From assembly GCF_018802765.1 (NCBI RefSeq), contig NZ_CP069163.1, positions 3,172,311 to 3,236,310 on the forward strand: a DNA stretch of 64,000 nucleotides. Direction: 5' to 3'. The DNA is from Paludibacterium sp. B53371. Its GTDB lineage: Bacteria > Pseudomonadota > Gammaproteobacteria > Burkholderiales > Chromobacteriaceae. The notes under the pieces were generated by a model. It searched no databases. It saw only the letters and a list, made by a program, of their open reading frames with translations, and had not been told where the DNA came from. Position 1 is the stretch's first letter. Each line of letters opens with the position of its first letter. The translations under genes and the position numbers were made by a program. This document shows, piece after piece, positions 46,912 to 55,265 of this stretch.

Positions 46912-47582
46912 GACTCACTCCAGACAAAAGGCTGGCTGGCCGTATCATCCAGACTGAACCAGCGCGGCAGGACCAGAGGAATCGACAGTTCGGCCAGCCG
47001 ATCCAGCACAGCCTGCCGCGCCAGTCCGGCCTCCACGCGCAATATGCCGCCCTGCTGCCACTGCCCCTGCTCATGCAACAACCACTGCAACACATCGCCA
47101 TCCCGCAGCAACAAGGTCTGCGTCACCTGCCGGGGGGGGCGATGCCGCTGGGCCAGCAAAGGCCACACCGGCCGGACAGACAGCAAGGACAACCGCTGCA
47201 ACAGCGCTCGCCACACCTGCCAATGGGCCAGCCGCACCCCACAAGCCAGCGTATTGCGCCCGGCGGGCTGCCATTGCCAACAGGCCAGCCAATCCTCCGG
47301 CTCACCACCAAAATGCCGTGACAGCCACTGACGCGCATAACCCTGCCAGTCACCCGGTTGATGCAGCCCGTCAAGCCAGGGCAAACACACCGTGGGTGCC
47401 AGCGAGCCGCCCAGCCGCAAGGAAACGCGCCCGCGCGCGCCATCCAGCAGCTCGGCCAGCGCCGCCTCGGGCGTCCCGACAAACGACTGCATCTGCCACG
47501 CTGCCAGCGGATGGGGCCGCTGCCAGCAACGCGCTTGCGTGCCATCCAGCCACATCCTGTACTCAGCCAAGGTCAAGGACAC
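46908..47582 (-). CDS. Cytoplasmic assembly protein (PilM/GspL-like position)
   Basis: A 224-residue, Trp/Leu/Arg-rich protein with no membrane segment. By position between the ATPase and the two bitopic proteins it should take the place of PilM or the cytoplasmic part of GspL, which contact the ATPase. I see no clear actin-fold motif. The start is GTG 47582, with GGAGG six bases upstream inside the ATPase gene; ATG 47555 is an alternative. It overlaps the ATPase gene by 20 bases. Confidence 0.6.
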   Translation of the reverse strand: MSLTLAEYRMWLDGTQARCWQRPHPLAAWQMQSFVGTPEAALAELLDGARGRVSLRLGGSLAPTVCLPWLDGLHQPGDWQGYARQWLSRHFGGEPEDWLACWQWQPAGRNTLACGVRLAHWQVWRALLQRLSLLSVRPVWPLLAQRHRPPRQVTQTLLLRDGDVLQWLLHEQGQWQQGGILRVEAGLARQAVLDRLAELSIPLVLPRWFSLDDTASQPFVWSES

Positions 47583-49110
47583 GGGACACCTCCTCCAGCG
47601 TGGTCAGCCCCTGCGACACCGCCATCAGCGCATCCAGCCGCATCGGCCGGTACAGCCCGGGGGTACAACGCGCCATCAACTCACTCGGGCTCAGACCCTG
47701 CGCCAGCGCCGTACGCAGCGGCATATCCAGCGCCAGCGTTTCCAGCAGCGCCATACGCCCCTTGTAGCCCGTACCCTGACAAGCCTCGCAACCGACCGGC
47801 TGGCGACAGCCGGCACCCGCCCACTCGGCATCGACCGGCCCCAGACGGGCCTGCCATTCGGTAGACAACACCGCCGGCTGCGCACACTGTCCGCACAGGC
47901 GCCGCACCAGGCGCTGTGCCAGCACACCATTGAGTGCCTCGGACAGGCTGTGCGACTCGACGGCAAAGAAACGGAAACGTTCGATCACACTGAACACGCC
48001 ATTAGCGTGGATCGACGACAACACCCGGTGCCCGGTCAGCGCCGACTGAATGGCAATCGAGGCGGTTTCACCGTCACGGATCTCCCCGACCAGAATGGTG
48101 TCCGGGTCATGACGCATCACGGCGCGCAAACCGCGGGCAAAAGTCAGACCCTTGCGTTCGTTGACCGGAATCTGCATGGCCCCGGCCAGTTGATACTCCA
48201 CCGGGTCTTCAATGGTGATGATCTTTTCATCCTGCTGATTGAGCTCACCCAGGGCGGCATACAGCGTGGTGGTCTTGCCCGAACCGGTCGGCCCGGTAAT
48301 CAGCGTCATGCCATGCGGCCGAGCCGTCAGCATGCGCAGCGCAGCCGCAGAATCCTGGCTGACACCCAGCTGCGCCAGCGTCAGGCGATCCGCCATCTGG
48401 CTGGTATCCAGCAGACGCAGTACCGCGTCCTCCCCCCAGATACTGGGGATGATCGACACCCGGATATCCAGACTGCTGCCTTCGATCCGGGTACTGAAAC
48501 GCCCGTCCTGCGGCACGCGGCGTTCGCCGATGTCCAGGCCGGATAAAATTTTCAGGCGCGAAATGGCCTGGGAGGCCAGCTCCTGCCCCTGGATCTGACC
48601 GGCATGCTGCAGCAAACCGTCAATGCGGTAACGAATCAACAAGCCTTGCTGTTGCGACTCGATATGCACATCACTGGCACCGGTCTTGAGGGCATCAAAC
48701 AACGTGGAGTCGATCAGCCGGATCACCGGATTACTCTCGCGATCCAACCCCTGGCGAGAAATTTCCAGCACGCTGGTCTCGCCCTCCTCGCCGTGCTGCC
48801 CCCAATTCACGTCCTGCAGCGTACGCGCCTGCTCACCGGCCTGCGCCAGCACCGTCTCGACCAGCCCCGGCTCAGTGGCCGCCAACTGCCAGCTCACCGG
48901 CTGGACCGCCGCCCACTGGCGTGCCGGCACATCGCGCGGTTCGGCCAGCACTAGCAGCAGCTCGCCCTCCAGCACCAGCGGCAACAGTCTGCGCTGCCAT
49001 GCCTCGGCCAGCGGCAGCAGGTCAAAACGCCACTCGGCCTGTTCGACCTGAGTGGCCGCCAGCCAGCACAAACCCAGCATGGCTGCCTGTTGTTGTTGCG
49101 ACGGCTTCAT
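47563..49110 (-). CDS. Secretion ATPase, GspE family
   Basis: A 515-residue hexameric ATPase that powers pseudopilus assembly. Walker A is GPTGSGKTTTLYAAL, the Asp box and Walker B region reads IITIEDPVEYQL and DPDTILVGEIRDGETA. The zinc-binding cysteines are present as RRLCGQC and GCEACQGTGYKGR. The N-terminal domain (about 1-130) is divergent. ATG 49110 overlaps the stop of the upstream gspF-like gene (TGATGA). Confidence 0.93.
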   Translation of the reverse strand: MKPSQQQQAAMLGLCWLAATQVEQAEWRFDLLPLAEAWQRRLLPLVLEGELLLVLAEPRDVPARQWAAVQPVSWQLAATEPGLVETVLAQAGEQARTLQDVNWGQHGEEGETSVLEISRQGLDRESNPVIRLIDSTLFDALKTGASDVHIESQQQGLLIRYRIDGLLQHAGQIQGQELASQAISRLKILSGLDIGERRVPQDGRFSTRIEGSSLDIRVSIIPSIWGEDAVLRLLDTSQMADRLTLAQLGVSQDSAAALRMLTARPHGMTLITGPTGSGKTTTLYAALGELNQQDEKIITIEDPVEYQLAGAMQIPVNERKGLTFARGLRAVMRHDPDTILVGEIRDGETASIAIQSALTGHRVLSSIHANGVFSVIERFRFFAVESHSLSEALNGVLAQRLVRRLCGQCAQPAVLSTEWQARLGPVDAEWAGAGCRQPVGCEACQGTGYKGRMALLETLALDMPLRTALAQGLSPSELMARCTPGLYRPMRLDALMAVSQGLTTLEEVSRVLDLG

Positions 49111-50306
49111 CAGCCCAGTCCTCCCGCAAGATCAAAAATCGGCAAATACAGCATCACCACCAATCCGCCCACCATCACCCCGACAATCAACATCACCAGC
49201 GGCCCCAGCACCTTGGCCGCCAACTCGTGTACCCGCGCCAGCTGCTCATCATGAAAGCGCACGATGTGCTCACACATGGTGCCGATCTCGCCGGTATGCT
49301 CACCGACCCGCAACAGATGCTCGGCCACCGGCGTCGTCATGCCATGCTGTACCAGCGCATCCGACAAGGCCGCGCCGCCCGACAGCGCCTGACTCACTCG
49401 CTTCAGCACCTGCTGCCGGGTATCGCCCAACAAGGTACCGGCCAACTGCAGGGCCTGCGGGATCGGCATCCCGCCCTGCAACACCAGCCCGAAGGCACTG
49501 TAAAACCGGGTCAGCTCGAACAACGTCAGAAAGGTTTGCAGCCGAGGCAGACGTGTCAGCAGGCCGAGCCAGCCGCCCCGCCCCTGACGACTGAACACTG
49601 ACCAGCCCAGCCCCCCCACCACCCCCGCAATGGCCAGCCGGATCACCGTGCCATGCAGCGAGAGCAACTGCGCCCAGTCCAGCATCAGACGCGTGGTCAG
49701 CGGCATGGGGCCGCGCAGCGAAGACAACAGAGAGGCAAATCCCGGGATCACCAACAACAGCATGAACAGCACCACCGCCATGCCGACCAGCAGCACAATC
49801 GACGGATACATCAGCGCACTGAGCAACTGACGCCGCAGCTGATCCACCCGTCCCTGATAGTCAATGAAGCGACGCAGCGCCGAGGCCAGTTGGCCGGTCT
49901 GCTCGCTGGCCCCCACAACGGCGACCAGCAGCTCGGGGAAAATCGCCGGCGCCTCCGCCATCGCCTGAGACAGCGTGCGCCCCTCGCGCAAACGCTGACA
50001 GATCTGCCCCAGCGCCGAACGCACCCCGGGCTGATCTGCCTTCTGCCACAGCACCCCCAGCGCCTCGGCACTGGTCAGCCCCGCCTCCAGCAATGCCGCC
50101 AGCTCGCGGCAGAACAACCACAAGGGGAAGACCTGACGACGAGACCGACCGGACTGTCGCCGGGCCGTCGGCTGAACCGTCGGCGCATTGAGCACCACCA
50201 CCCCGGCCGCATTGAGATGGCGCCGTGCACTGGCCAGATCATCGGCCTGCACCGTGCGCCTGACGGCGGTGCCATCCTGCAACACGGTAAATTCGAAGGA
50301 AGGCAT
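49110..50306 (-). CDS. Secretion platform protein, GspF family
   Basis: A 398-residue polytopic inner-membrane protein. Two GspF domains are seen (FCRELAALLEAGLTSAEALG near 95 and FYSAFGLVLQGGMPIPQALQ near 300) with membrane helices after each. It starts MPSFEFTVLQDG at ATG 50306; a longer frame reaching back into the transglycosylase gene is not needed. It ends in FDLAGGLG. Confidence 0.92.
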   Translation of the reverse strand: MPSFEFTVLQDGTAVRRTVQADDLASARRHLNAAGVVVLNAPTVQPTARRQSGRSRRQVFPLWLFCRELAALLEAGLTSAEALGVLWQKADQPGVRSALGQICQRLREGRTLSQAMAEAPAIFPELLVAVVGASEQTGQLASALRRFIDYQGRVDQLRRQLLSALMYPSIVLLVGMAVVLFMLLLVIPGFASLLSSLRGPMPLTTRLMLDWAQLLSLHGTVIRLAIAGVVGGLGWSVFSRQGRGGWLGLLTRLPRLQTFLTLFELTRFYSAFGLVLQGGMPIPQALQLAGTLLGDTRQQVLKRVSQALSGGAALSDALVQHGMTTPVAEHLLRVGEHTGEIGTMCEHIVRFHDEQLARVHELAAKVLGPLVMLIVGVMVGGLVVMLYLPIFDLAGGLG

Positions 50307-50310
50307 GAGA

Positions 50311-50760
50311 TCACCCTGCCAAAGACTGCTGATAGGTCTGCCAGACCTTTTGCGCATAGCGGTTGCGCAAACTGTCGCGATCCGGTGCCGTGCCAGCGTT
50401 ATAGGCACCGACTGCGCGCCAGTTGTAACCGTAATGCTGGATCATGCCTGCCAGAATCCAGCTGCCGGCCATGACCGCCGCACACGGGTTCTCCATCAGC
50501 TCGCGCTCGGTGTAGCCATACTTCTTCAACTCAGCCAGATGGCGACTGTTAACCTGCATCAGGCCGATATCCACACTGCCGTCACGATTGCGGTTGACCG
50601 CACGCGGATTGAAACCCGACTCGACCTTGGCTATCGCCCACAGCAGACGCGGGTCAATCTGGTAGCGGCTACCCGCCTCTTTCCAGCACCAGGCCAGGCT
50701 TGGCTGGCTCGCCAGTCCCAACCCCAGTGCCAGCAACAGCCAGGTCAATGCCCGTCTCAT
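50311..50760 (-). CDS. Lytic transglycosylase of the secretion locus
   Basis: A 149-residue periplasmic enzyme with a signal peptide (cleavage about Ala23, QPSLA|WCWK). The SLT domain is clear: catalytic Glu in AIAKVESGFNP, then GLMQVNSRHL and AVGAYNAG. It would open peptidoglycan for the envelope-spanning apparatus, like the IpgF/BfpH group. It lies between the major pseudopilin and the platform gene with no spacing. Confidence 0.9.
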   Translation of the reverse strand: MRRALTWLLLALGLGLASQPSLAWCWKEAGSRYQIDPRLLWAIAKVESGFNPRAVNRNRDGSVDIGLMQVNSRHLAELKKYGYTERELMENPCAAVMAGSWILAGMIQHYGYNWRAVGAYNAGTAPDRDSLRNRYAQKVWQTYQQSLAG

Positions 50761-51198
50761 TTAAAACCCCTGAACCAGGTCGGCGGCTTCCCCGCTGCCA
50801 CCCGGCTTGCCATCGCTCCCCAGCGAGGCCACCTCCACCTCGCTGGACTGGCCCGGATTGCGCCAGATGTACGGATGTCCCCAAGGATCAGCCGGAATCG
50901 CTTCCTGCAAATACGGCCCCATCCAGCCACTCACGCCGGTCGGTGCCACCTGCAGCGCCTGCAAACCCTGATCGGCATCCGGGTAGGCACCGGTATCCAG
51001 GCGGTAGCGCACCAGCGCATCCTGCAAGGTCTTCATCTGACTCTGTGCGGTACGCACACGGGCATTACTGACCTGCTGGAACAGACGCGGGCCAATCACA
51101 CTGGTCAACAGCGCGATGATCAGAATCACCACCAACAGTTCCAGCAAAGAAAAGCCCGCTTGCAGGCGGGGCATTTGACGGGGCAGCTTGTGTTTCAT
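50761..51198 (-). CDS. gspG: Major pseudopilin (GspG)
   Basis: A 145-residue major pseudopilin and the first gene of the operon. The cleavage site LQAG|FSLLELLVVILIIALL has Ser in place of the usual Thr and keeps Glu5. The body follows GspG: ARVRTAQSQMKTLQDAL, YRLDTGAYPDADQGLQAL, DPWGHPYIWRNPG and the calcium-loop region EVEVASLGSDGKPGG. AGAGGATAGG precedes ATG 51198. The gene symbol is given for family only; the rest of the locus is not a classical gsp set. Confidence 0.9.
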   Translation of the reverse strand: MKHKLPRQMPRLQAGFSLLELLVVILIIALLTSVIGPRLFQQVSNARVRTAQSQMKTLQDALVRYRLDTGAYPDADQGLQALQVAPTGVSGWMGPYLQEAIPADPWGHPYIWRNPGQSSEVEVASLGSDGKPGGSGEAADLVQGF

Positions 51199-51424
51199 CC
51201 TATCCTCTTGATAACGGCGATCACCGCGATGCCGGACATGCCTGCGGCCAGCGGCACACGGACAGGACAAAACTGGGGGCATTCGGGTGATGATGGCCGG
51301 CGCCAGGCACCGACACGGTTGATTGGGTGTATTGCCGCGCAGCAAACAGCGCTGCGGGCATGCATGACAAGATAACGATCAGCGCCAACCTGCTGAATCA
51401 GAGGAATCCGAACCGTCAGAACTC

Positions 51425-51456
51425 AAGAAAAACGCCGTCAGATGACTGACGGCGTT
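51425..51456 (-). terminator. Terminator of the chitin-binding protein gene
   Basis: Eleven-bp arms AACGCCGTCAG and CTGACGGCGTT enclose ATGA. On the minus strand TTTTTCTTGAG follows. The next 225 bases up to the pseudopilin gene presumably hold the secretion operon promoter, but none was clear. Confidence 0.88.
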
Positions 51457-51467
51457 CGACAAAAAAC

Positions 51468-53456
51468 TTACATCCGCTTCCAGACGGCGGACTGACCCGG
51501 GATATCGCCCTTGGTCCACCACTGGTTCTGATAGGAGGCACCGTTATAGCTCACCTCGGTCCCCGGCGTGTCATAGGTCTTGTCGGCAGACCAGCTGAGA
51601 TCTGCAGCCGGAGCCTGACCACCGATCTGCTTCCAAACCGCCGACTGACCCGGAATATCACCCTTGGTCCACCACTGGTTCTGATAGATTGCGCCGTTGT
51701 AGCTCACCTCAGTGCCCGCGGTGTCATAAGTCTTGTCGGCCGACCAGTTGCTGTCGCCAGCAGGCGCCTGACCACCGGTACGCTGCCAGACGTCAGCCAC
51801 ACCCGGCTGATCGCCCTGATTGGCCCACCACTTGGCTTGCCAGGTCGCATTCTGATACTCGACCGTAGCACCCGCGTTGTAGTGATCCTGACCGGCACAC
51901 CACACCGGCAGACCGCTGGCACCGATCACATCGCCGCAGGGACTGACCGGTGCGGAAGTGCCACCCTGATCACCACTCTGGCCACTGCCCTGATTGCCAC
52001 CCGGGTTTTGATCCTGACCATGGGTCGGCACGATCGGCTGATCGCAGCCCGACTGGCAACCCTCACCATTGTTCAGCCCGTGCGCCTTGATGCGCGCAAA
52101 CAGCCAGCCATTGTCATCCTGCGATGGCTTGAGACCGGCCACCCCGGTCGTGTTACCACCCCCCCACAGCACCGAGAACACATTGGCCTGACGCAGCAGA
52201 TCCAGGTGATCATGGCTCAGGCTATTGGGGTCGTTGGCCAGATCCGCCTGCAGATAAGCCTGCACCGTGGTTGCCGAAGAGCCATAGATGCCAGCCGGCA
52301 TGGCCTGATCATTGATATAGTTGGCGACATTGCTCAGACCAGCCGCCAGTTGCGGGTTGCCGAGAATGAAGTCCGGCTCGGCCGAGCCATGATCGTAGCG
52401 CTGATCGACATCACCGGCAGTCTGCAGGTGCCCGCCCGGAATCTGCCACAACATCACCGGCAACTTGCCCAGGCCAGAAGCGACACCGCTGACATAGTTC
52501 ATATACACACCCATGTCACGGGCGTTGTACAGATAACCATTACTCACCCCCAAGCCTGCCATCTCCGAATCAAAGACATCGCGCTCCCACTTGTCGAAAG
52601 CGATGTATTGCGGATCACGATCCTTGTTGCCGGTTACCAGCTTCATGCTTTGCAGGAAGGACACCTCGCCGCTGATGTGCGGGGCAATGATGGATGGCTG
52701 CGAAGTCGCCTGGTGAACCCAGCCGTGACCGGTCGGATCGCCAGCCCAGACATTGTCCTGCCAGCCAAAAGTAATGTGCGGTCCGAACTGGTGCATCAAC
52801 CAGTTAATCGACTGAACGTACTCCGGGAAACTCTGGTGCTCACCCAGCAAATCCGCCGGAATCGCGACGTCCAGATTCAGCGCCTGCAGCGCCTTGGTCA
52901 GCTCACCCTTGACATCAATCGGCGTATTGAGCGGCACCGGGCAGTAGTACTGAGCACACTGCTTGTGCAATTCACCGAGAAAATCCGGATTGAGCAAGAC
53001 CGTGGCCGGTACCGGATGGGCGGTGTCACGATAGCCCTCGAGCTGCTGCAGCAAGCTGATCAGATTCTGGTAGTGAATGGTGAGCGTACCATTGGAGATA
53101 TCACGCTTGAGACTGTCATCCCCCGAACTGCCATCAACGGTATAAAACACAAAAGTCGGCATCGCCGGCGCCTGCATGCGGTCAGACAGGGTGCGAACTT
53201 CATTCATGATGTTGTCGACCTTCTGGTCGTGGCGGATCACCACATCATGGTCACCCGCACCATCCTGTCCGGCATAGGTAAAGAAGCCGAACACCGGCCT
53301 GACCGACAGCGCCGCCGACTCCTGCCCGCCGTTTACCACAGTACCCATGGCAATCTGACTGGTCGGCCAGCCCGGAGGCGCCGAGATGGCATGAGCAGCC
53401 TGTGCCGCCAGGGCAGCGCAGCAGGCCAGAGCCAAAACACTTTTCTTGAGATTCAT
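51468..53456 (-). CDS. Secreted protein with chitin-binding (CBM5/12) modules
   Basis: A 662-residue secreted protein. The signal peptide runs to about Ala23 (AAQAAHA). The N-terminal 430 residues form a domain I cannot assign firmly; VFGFFTYAGQDG, FVFYTVDG and HITFGWQDNVWAGD suggest a glycosidase-like barrel. A Gly/Gln/Ser linker near 470-500 is followed by a Cys-containing segment and three CBM5/12-like modules; the last two, WSADKTYDTxGTEVSYNGAx and QNQWWTKGDIPGQSAVWK, are near-identical copies. It sits upstream of the secretion operon on the same strand and is a plausible substrate. Confidence 0.8.
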   Translation of the reverse strand: MNLKKSVLALACCAALAAQAAHAISAPPGWPTSQIAMGTVVNGGQESAALSVRPVFGFFTYAGQDGAGDHDVVIRHDQKVDNIMNEVRTLSDRMQAPAMPTFVFYTVDGSSGDDSLKRDISNGTLTIHYQNLISLLQQLEGYRDTAHPVPATVLLNPDFLGELHKQCAQYYCPVPLNTPIDVKGELTKALQALNLDVAIPADLLGEHQSFPEYVQSINWLMHQFGPHITFGWQDNVWAGDPTGHGWVHQATSQPSIIAPHISGEVSFLQSMKLVTGNKDRDPQYIAFDKWERDVFDSEMAGLGVSNGYLYNARDMGVYMNYVSGVASGLGKLPVMLWQIPGGHLQTAGDVDQRYDHGSAEPDFILGNPQLAAGLSNVANYINDQAMPAGIYGSSATTVQAYLQADLANDPNSLSHDHLDLLRQANVFSVLWGGGNTTGVAGLKPSQDDNGWLFARIKAHGLNNGEGCQSGCDQPIVPTHGQDQNPGGNQGSGQSGDQGGTSAPVSPCGDVIGASGLPVWCAGQDHYNAGATVEYQNATWQAKWWANQGDQPGVADVWQRTGGQAPAGDSNWSADKTYDTAGTEVSYNGAIYQNQWWTKGDIPGQSAVWKQIGGQAPAADLSWSADKTYDTPGTEVSYNGASYQNQWWTKGDIPGQSAVWKRM

Positions 53457-53679
53457 ACTGATCCTTTCGGTGTGATCATGAAGTGGCGATACCGGTCTCT
53501 CACAAAAGCCACCGGCGCAATCCCGTGGCCCCCACCTTACTGACCCGGGCTATCACGCCGAATCAGGGCAGTCCGAATCCGCCACTGTCATCCGAAAGTC
53601 ACGTGAACTACATACAAACTTCAAACACGCTGCTTAGCATGGGTTCCACGAGAAGCCACTGGAGCCAATGGAGCCAACC

Positions 53680-54432
53680 ATGCAACTGAATCAGAACCTC
53701 GCCCCCCGTCGTGAAAGCAAACTGGCCCTGCGCCTGGCGCAAGGCGCCGAAGACCTGCGTCGCGTACAGAAGCTGCGTTTCGATGTGTTTGCCGGAGAAA
53801 TGGGTGCCCAACTGGCTTCGGCCGATCTGGGACTCGACTGCGATGAGTACGATGACTACTGCGAACACCTGATCGTCGAAGATCAGGCCAGCGGCATGGT
53901 GGTCGGCACCTATCGCATGCTGACACCGCAAGCCGCCGCCCGCGCCCCCAGCCTGTACTCGGAACATGAATTCAACATCGCCCGGCTCGAGCATCTGCGC
54001 CCCAGCCTGATCGAAGTCGGCCGCTCCTGCGTGCACAAAGACTTCCGCACCGGCGGCGTCATCACCCTGCTGTGGGCCGGCCTGGCCGACTATGTCCGCA
54101 AGCATGGCTGCGAATACCTGGCCGGCTGCGCCAGCGTCAGCCTGGCCGATGGCGGCCACCAGGCCGTCAGCCTGTACCGCCAACTGGAAGGCAGCCACCT
54201 GGCACCGGCCGAATGGCGCGTCTTCCCGCTGCTGCCACTGCCGCTTGACCGCGTACTCGACGACGCCGCCCCGGCACCGATGCCGGCCCTGATCAAGGGC
54301 TACCTGCGCGCCGGCGCCTTCGTCTGCGGCGAACCCGCCTGGGACCCGGACTTCAACTGCGCCGACTTCTTCATGCTGCTGTCGATGAACCGCCTCAGCA
54401 AACGCTACGACAAACACTTCGGCAGCAAGTAA
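53680..54432 (+). CDS. olsB: OlsB-like ornithine N-acyltransferase
   Basis: A 250-residue GNAT-fold acyltransferase of the OlsB group, which attaches a 3-hydroxyacyl chain from acyl carrier protein to ornithine as the first step to ornithine lipids. Features are LRLAQGAEDLRRVQKLRFDVF, GTYRMLTPQAA and EVGRSCVHKDFRTGGVITLL. No olsA-like acyltransferase gene adjoins it. GGAG lies six bases before ATG 53680; ATG 53668 is an alternative. The family also includes putative hemolysin-like proteins, so the exact substrate is inferred. Confidence 0.78.
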   Translation: MQLNQNLAPRRESKLALRLAQGAEDLRRVQKLRFDVFAGEMGAQLASADLGLDCDEYDDYCEHLIVEDQASGMVVGTYRMLTPQAAARAPSLYSEHEFNIARLEHLRPSLIEVGRSCVHKDFRTGGVITLLWAGLADYVRKHGCEYLAGCASVSLADGGHQAVSLYRQLEGSHLAPAEWRVFPLLPLPLDRVLDDAAPAPMPALIKGYLRAGAFVCGEPAWDPDFNCADFFMLLSMNRLSKRYDKHFGSK

Positions 54433-54437
54433 TCCAA

Positions 54438-54490
54438 AGCCGGGGTCAGGTCTTGTTTTTTGCAGCAAAATGAAAGACCTGACCCCGGCT
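54438..54490. repeat. REP-like palindrome, copy 1
   Basis: Perfect 17-bp arms at 54438-54454 and 54474-54490 (core GGGGTCAGGTCTT). The right half is identical to the arm of copy 2 at 56279-56330; the left half has three substitutions near the centre. It lies between olsB and trmO and could also terminate olsB. Confidence 0.8.
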
Positions 54491-54496
54491 CTCTTC

Positions 54497-54509
54497 TATA
54501 ATGCGGCGA
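54497..54509 (+). promoter_or_regulatory. Leaderless promoter of trmO
   Basis: A perfect TATAAT (54497-54502) lies six bases before ATG 54509. Transcription would start at or next to the A of the start codon. The -35 region falls in the right arm of the REP-like element and is weak. Confidence 0.6.
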
Positions 54510-55210
54510 TGCACTACTCCTTCGAGCCCATCGGGCTGATCCGCGCCCCCTATAAAGAGAAATTCGGCATTCCGCGCCAGAGTTCGCTGGCCCCTTCCGC
54601 CCGCTCCGAGCTGGTGCTGCTGCCCCCCTACGATCACCCCGACTGCGTACGCGGCCTGCACGCCTTTTCGCATCTCTGGCTGCAGTTCGTTTTTCACGAA
54701 ACGGCTGCCCGTGGCTGGACACCGCTGATCCGGCCGCCGCGCCTGGGCGGCAATGCCCGCGTCGGTGTCTTCGCCAGCCGCTCTACCCATCGCCCGAACC
54801 CGATCGGCCTGTCGCTGGTCGAACTGGCCGGCATCGAATGCGACCAGGGCGTGCGCCTGCAGCTGCGCGGCGCCGACTTGCTGGACGGCACGCCCATTCT
54901 GGATATCAAGCCCTACATCCCCTTCGTCGAATCACGCCCGGACGCACGCAGCGGTTTCGTCGATGGTCCGCCGCCGCAACTCCCCGTCAGCTGGCATGAA
55001 CAGGCCCTCGCCGACCTGGCCAGCCACAGCGACTTGCCGGCGGATTTTCGCCAACTGGTGAACGAGGTACTGGCGCAGGATCCGCGCCCGGCCTATCAGG
55101 ATGACCCGATGCGGGTATATGGCGTACGCCTTTGCCAGGTCGACGTACGCTTCCGTGTCGCCCTCGGACAGGTCGAGGTACTTGAAATTCAGGCCCTGAC
55201 CCAGAACTAA
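54509..55210 (+). CDS. trmO: tRNA (adenine-37-N6)-methyltransferase
   Basis: A 233-residue TsaA/TrmO-family enzyme that methylates N6 of t6A37 in tRNA-Thr. The N-terminus YSFEPIGLIRAPYKEKFGIP and the SAM-site region GVFASRSTHRPNPIGLSLV with DGTPILDIKPYIPF are diagnostic. ATG 54509 is chosen; an in-frame ATG at 54470 lies inside the REP-like repeat. There is no ribosome site and the -10 box abuts the start, so the mRNA may be leaderless. Confidence 0.93.
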   Translation: MHYSFEPIGLIRAPYKEKFGIPRQSSLAPSARSELVLLPPYDHPDCVRGLHAFSHLWLQFVFHETAARGWTPLIRPPRLGGNARVGVFASRSTHRPNPIGLSLVELAGIECDQGVRLQLRGADLLDGTPILDIKPYIPFVESRPDARSGFVDGPPPQLPVSWHEQALADLASHSDLPADFRQLVNEVLAQDPRPAYQDDPMRVYGVRLCQVDVRFRVALGQVEVLEIQALTQN

Positions 55211-55265
55211 CCCTTTATGCCAGTGTCTCATGGCATGCTGACATCTCACTTAGGAAACCTAAGAT

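Noticed and set aside
54470..54508. Upstream ATG for TrmO
   Set aside because: It lies in the right arm of the REP-like repeat and adds residues not typical of the family.
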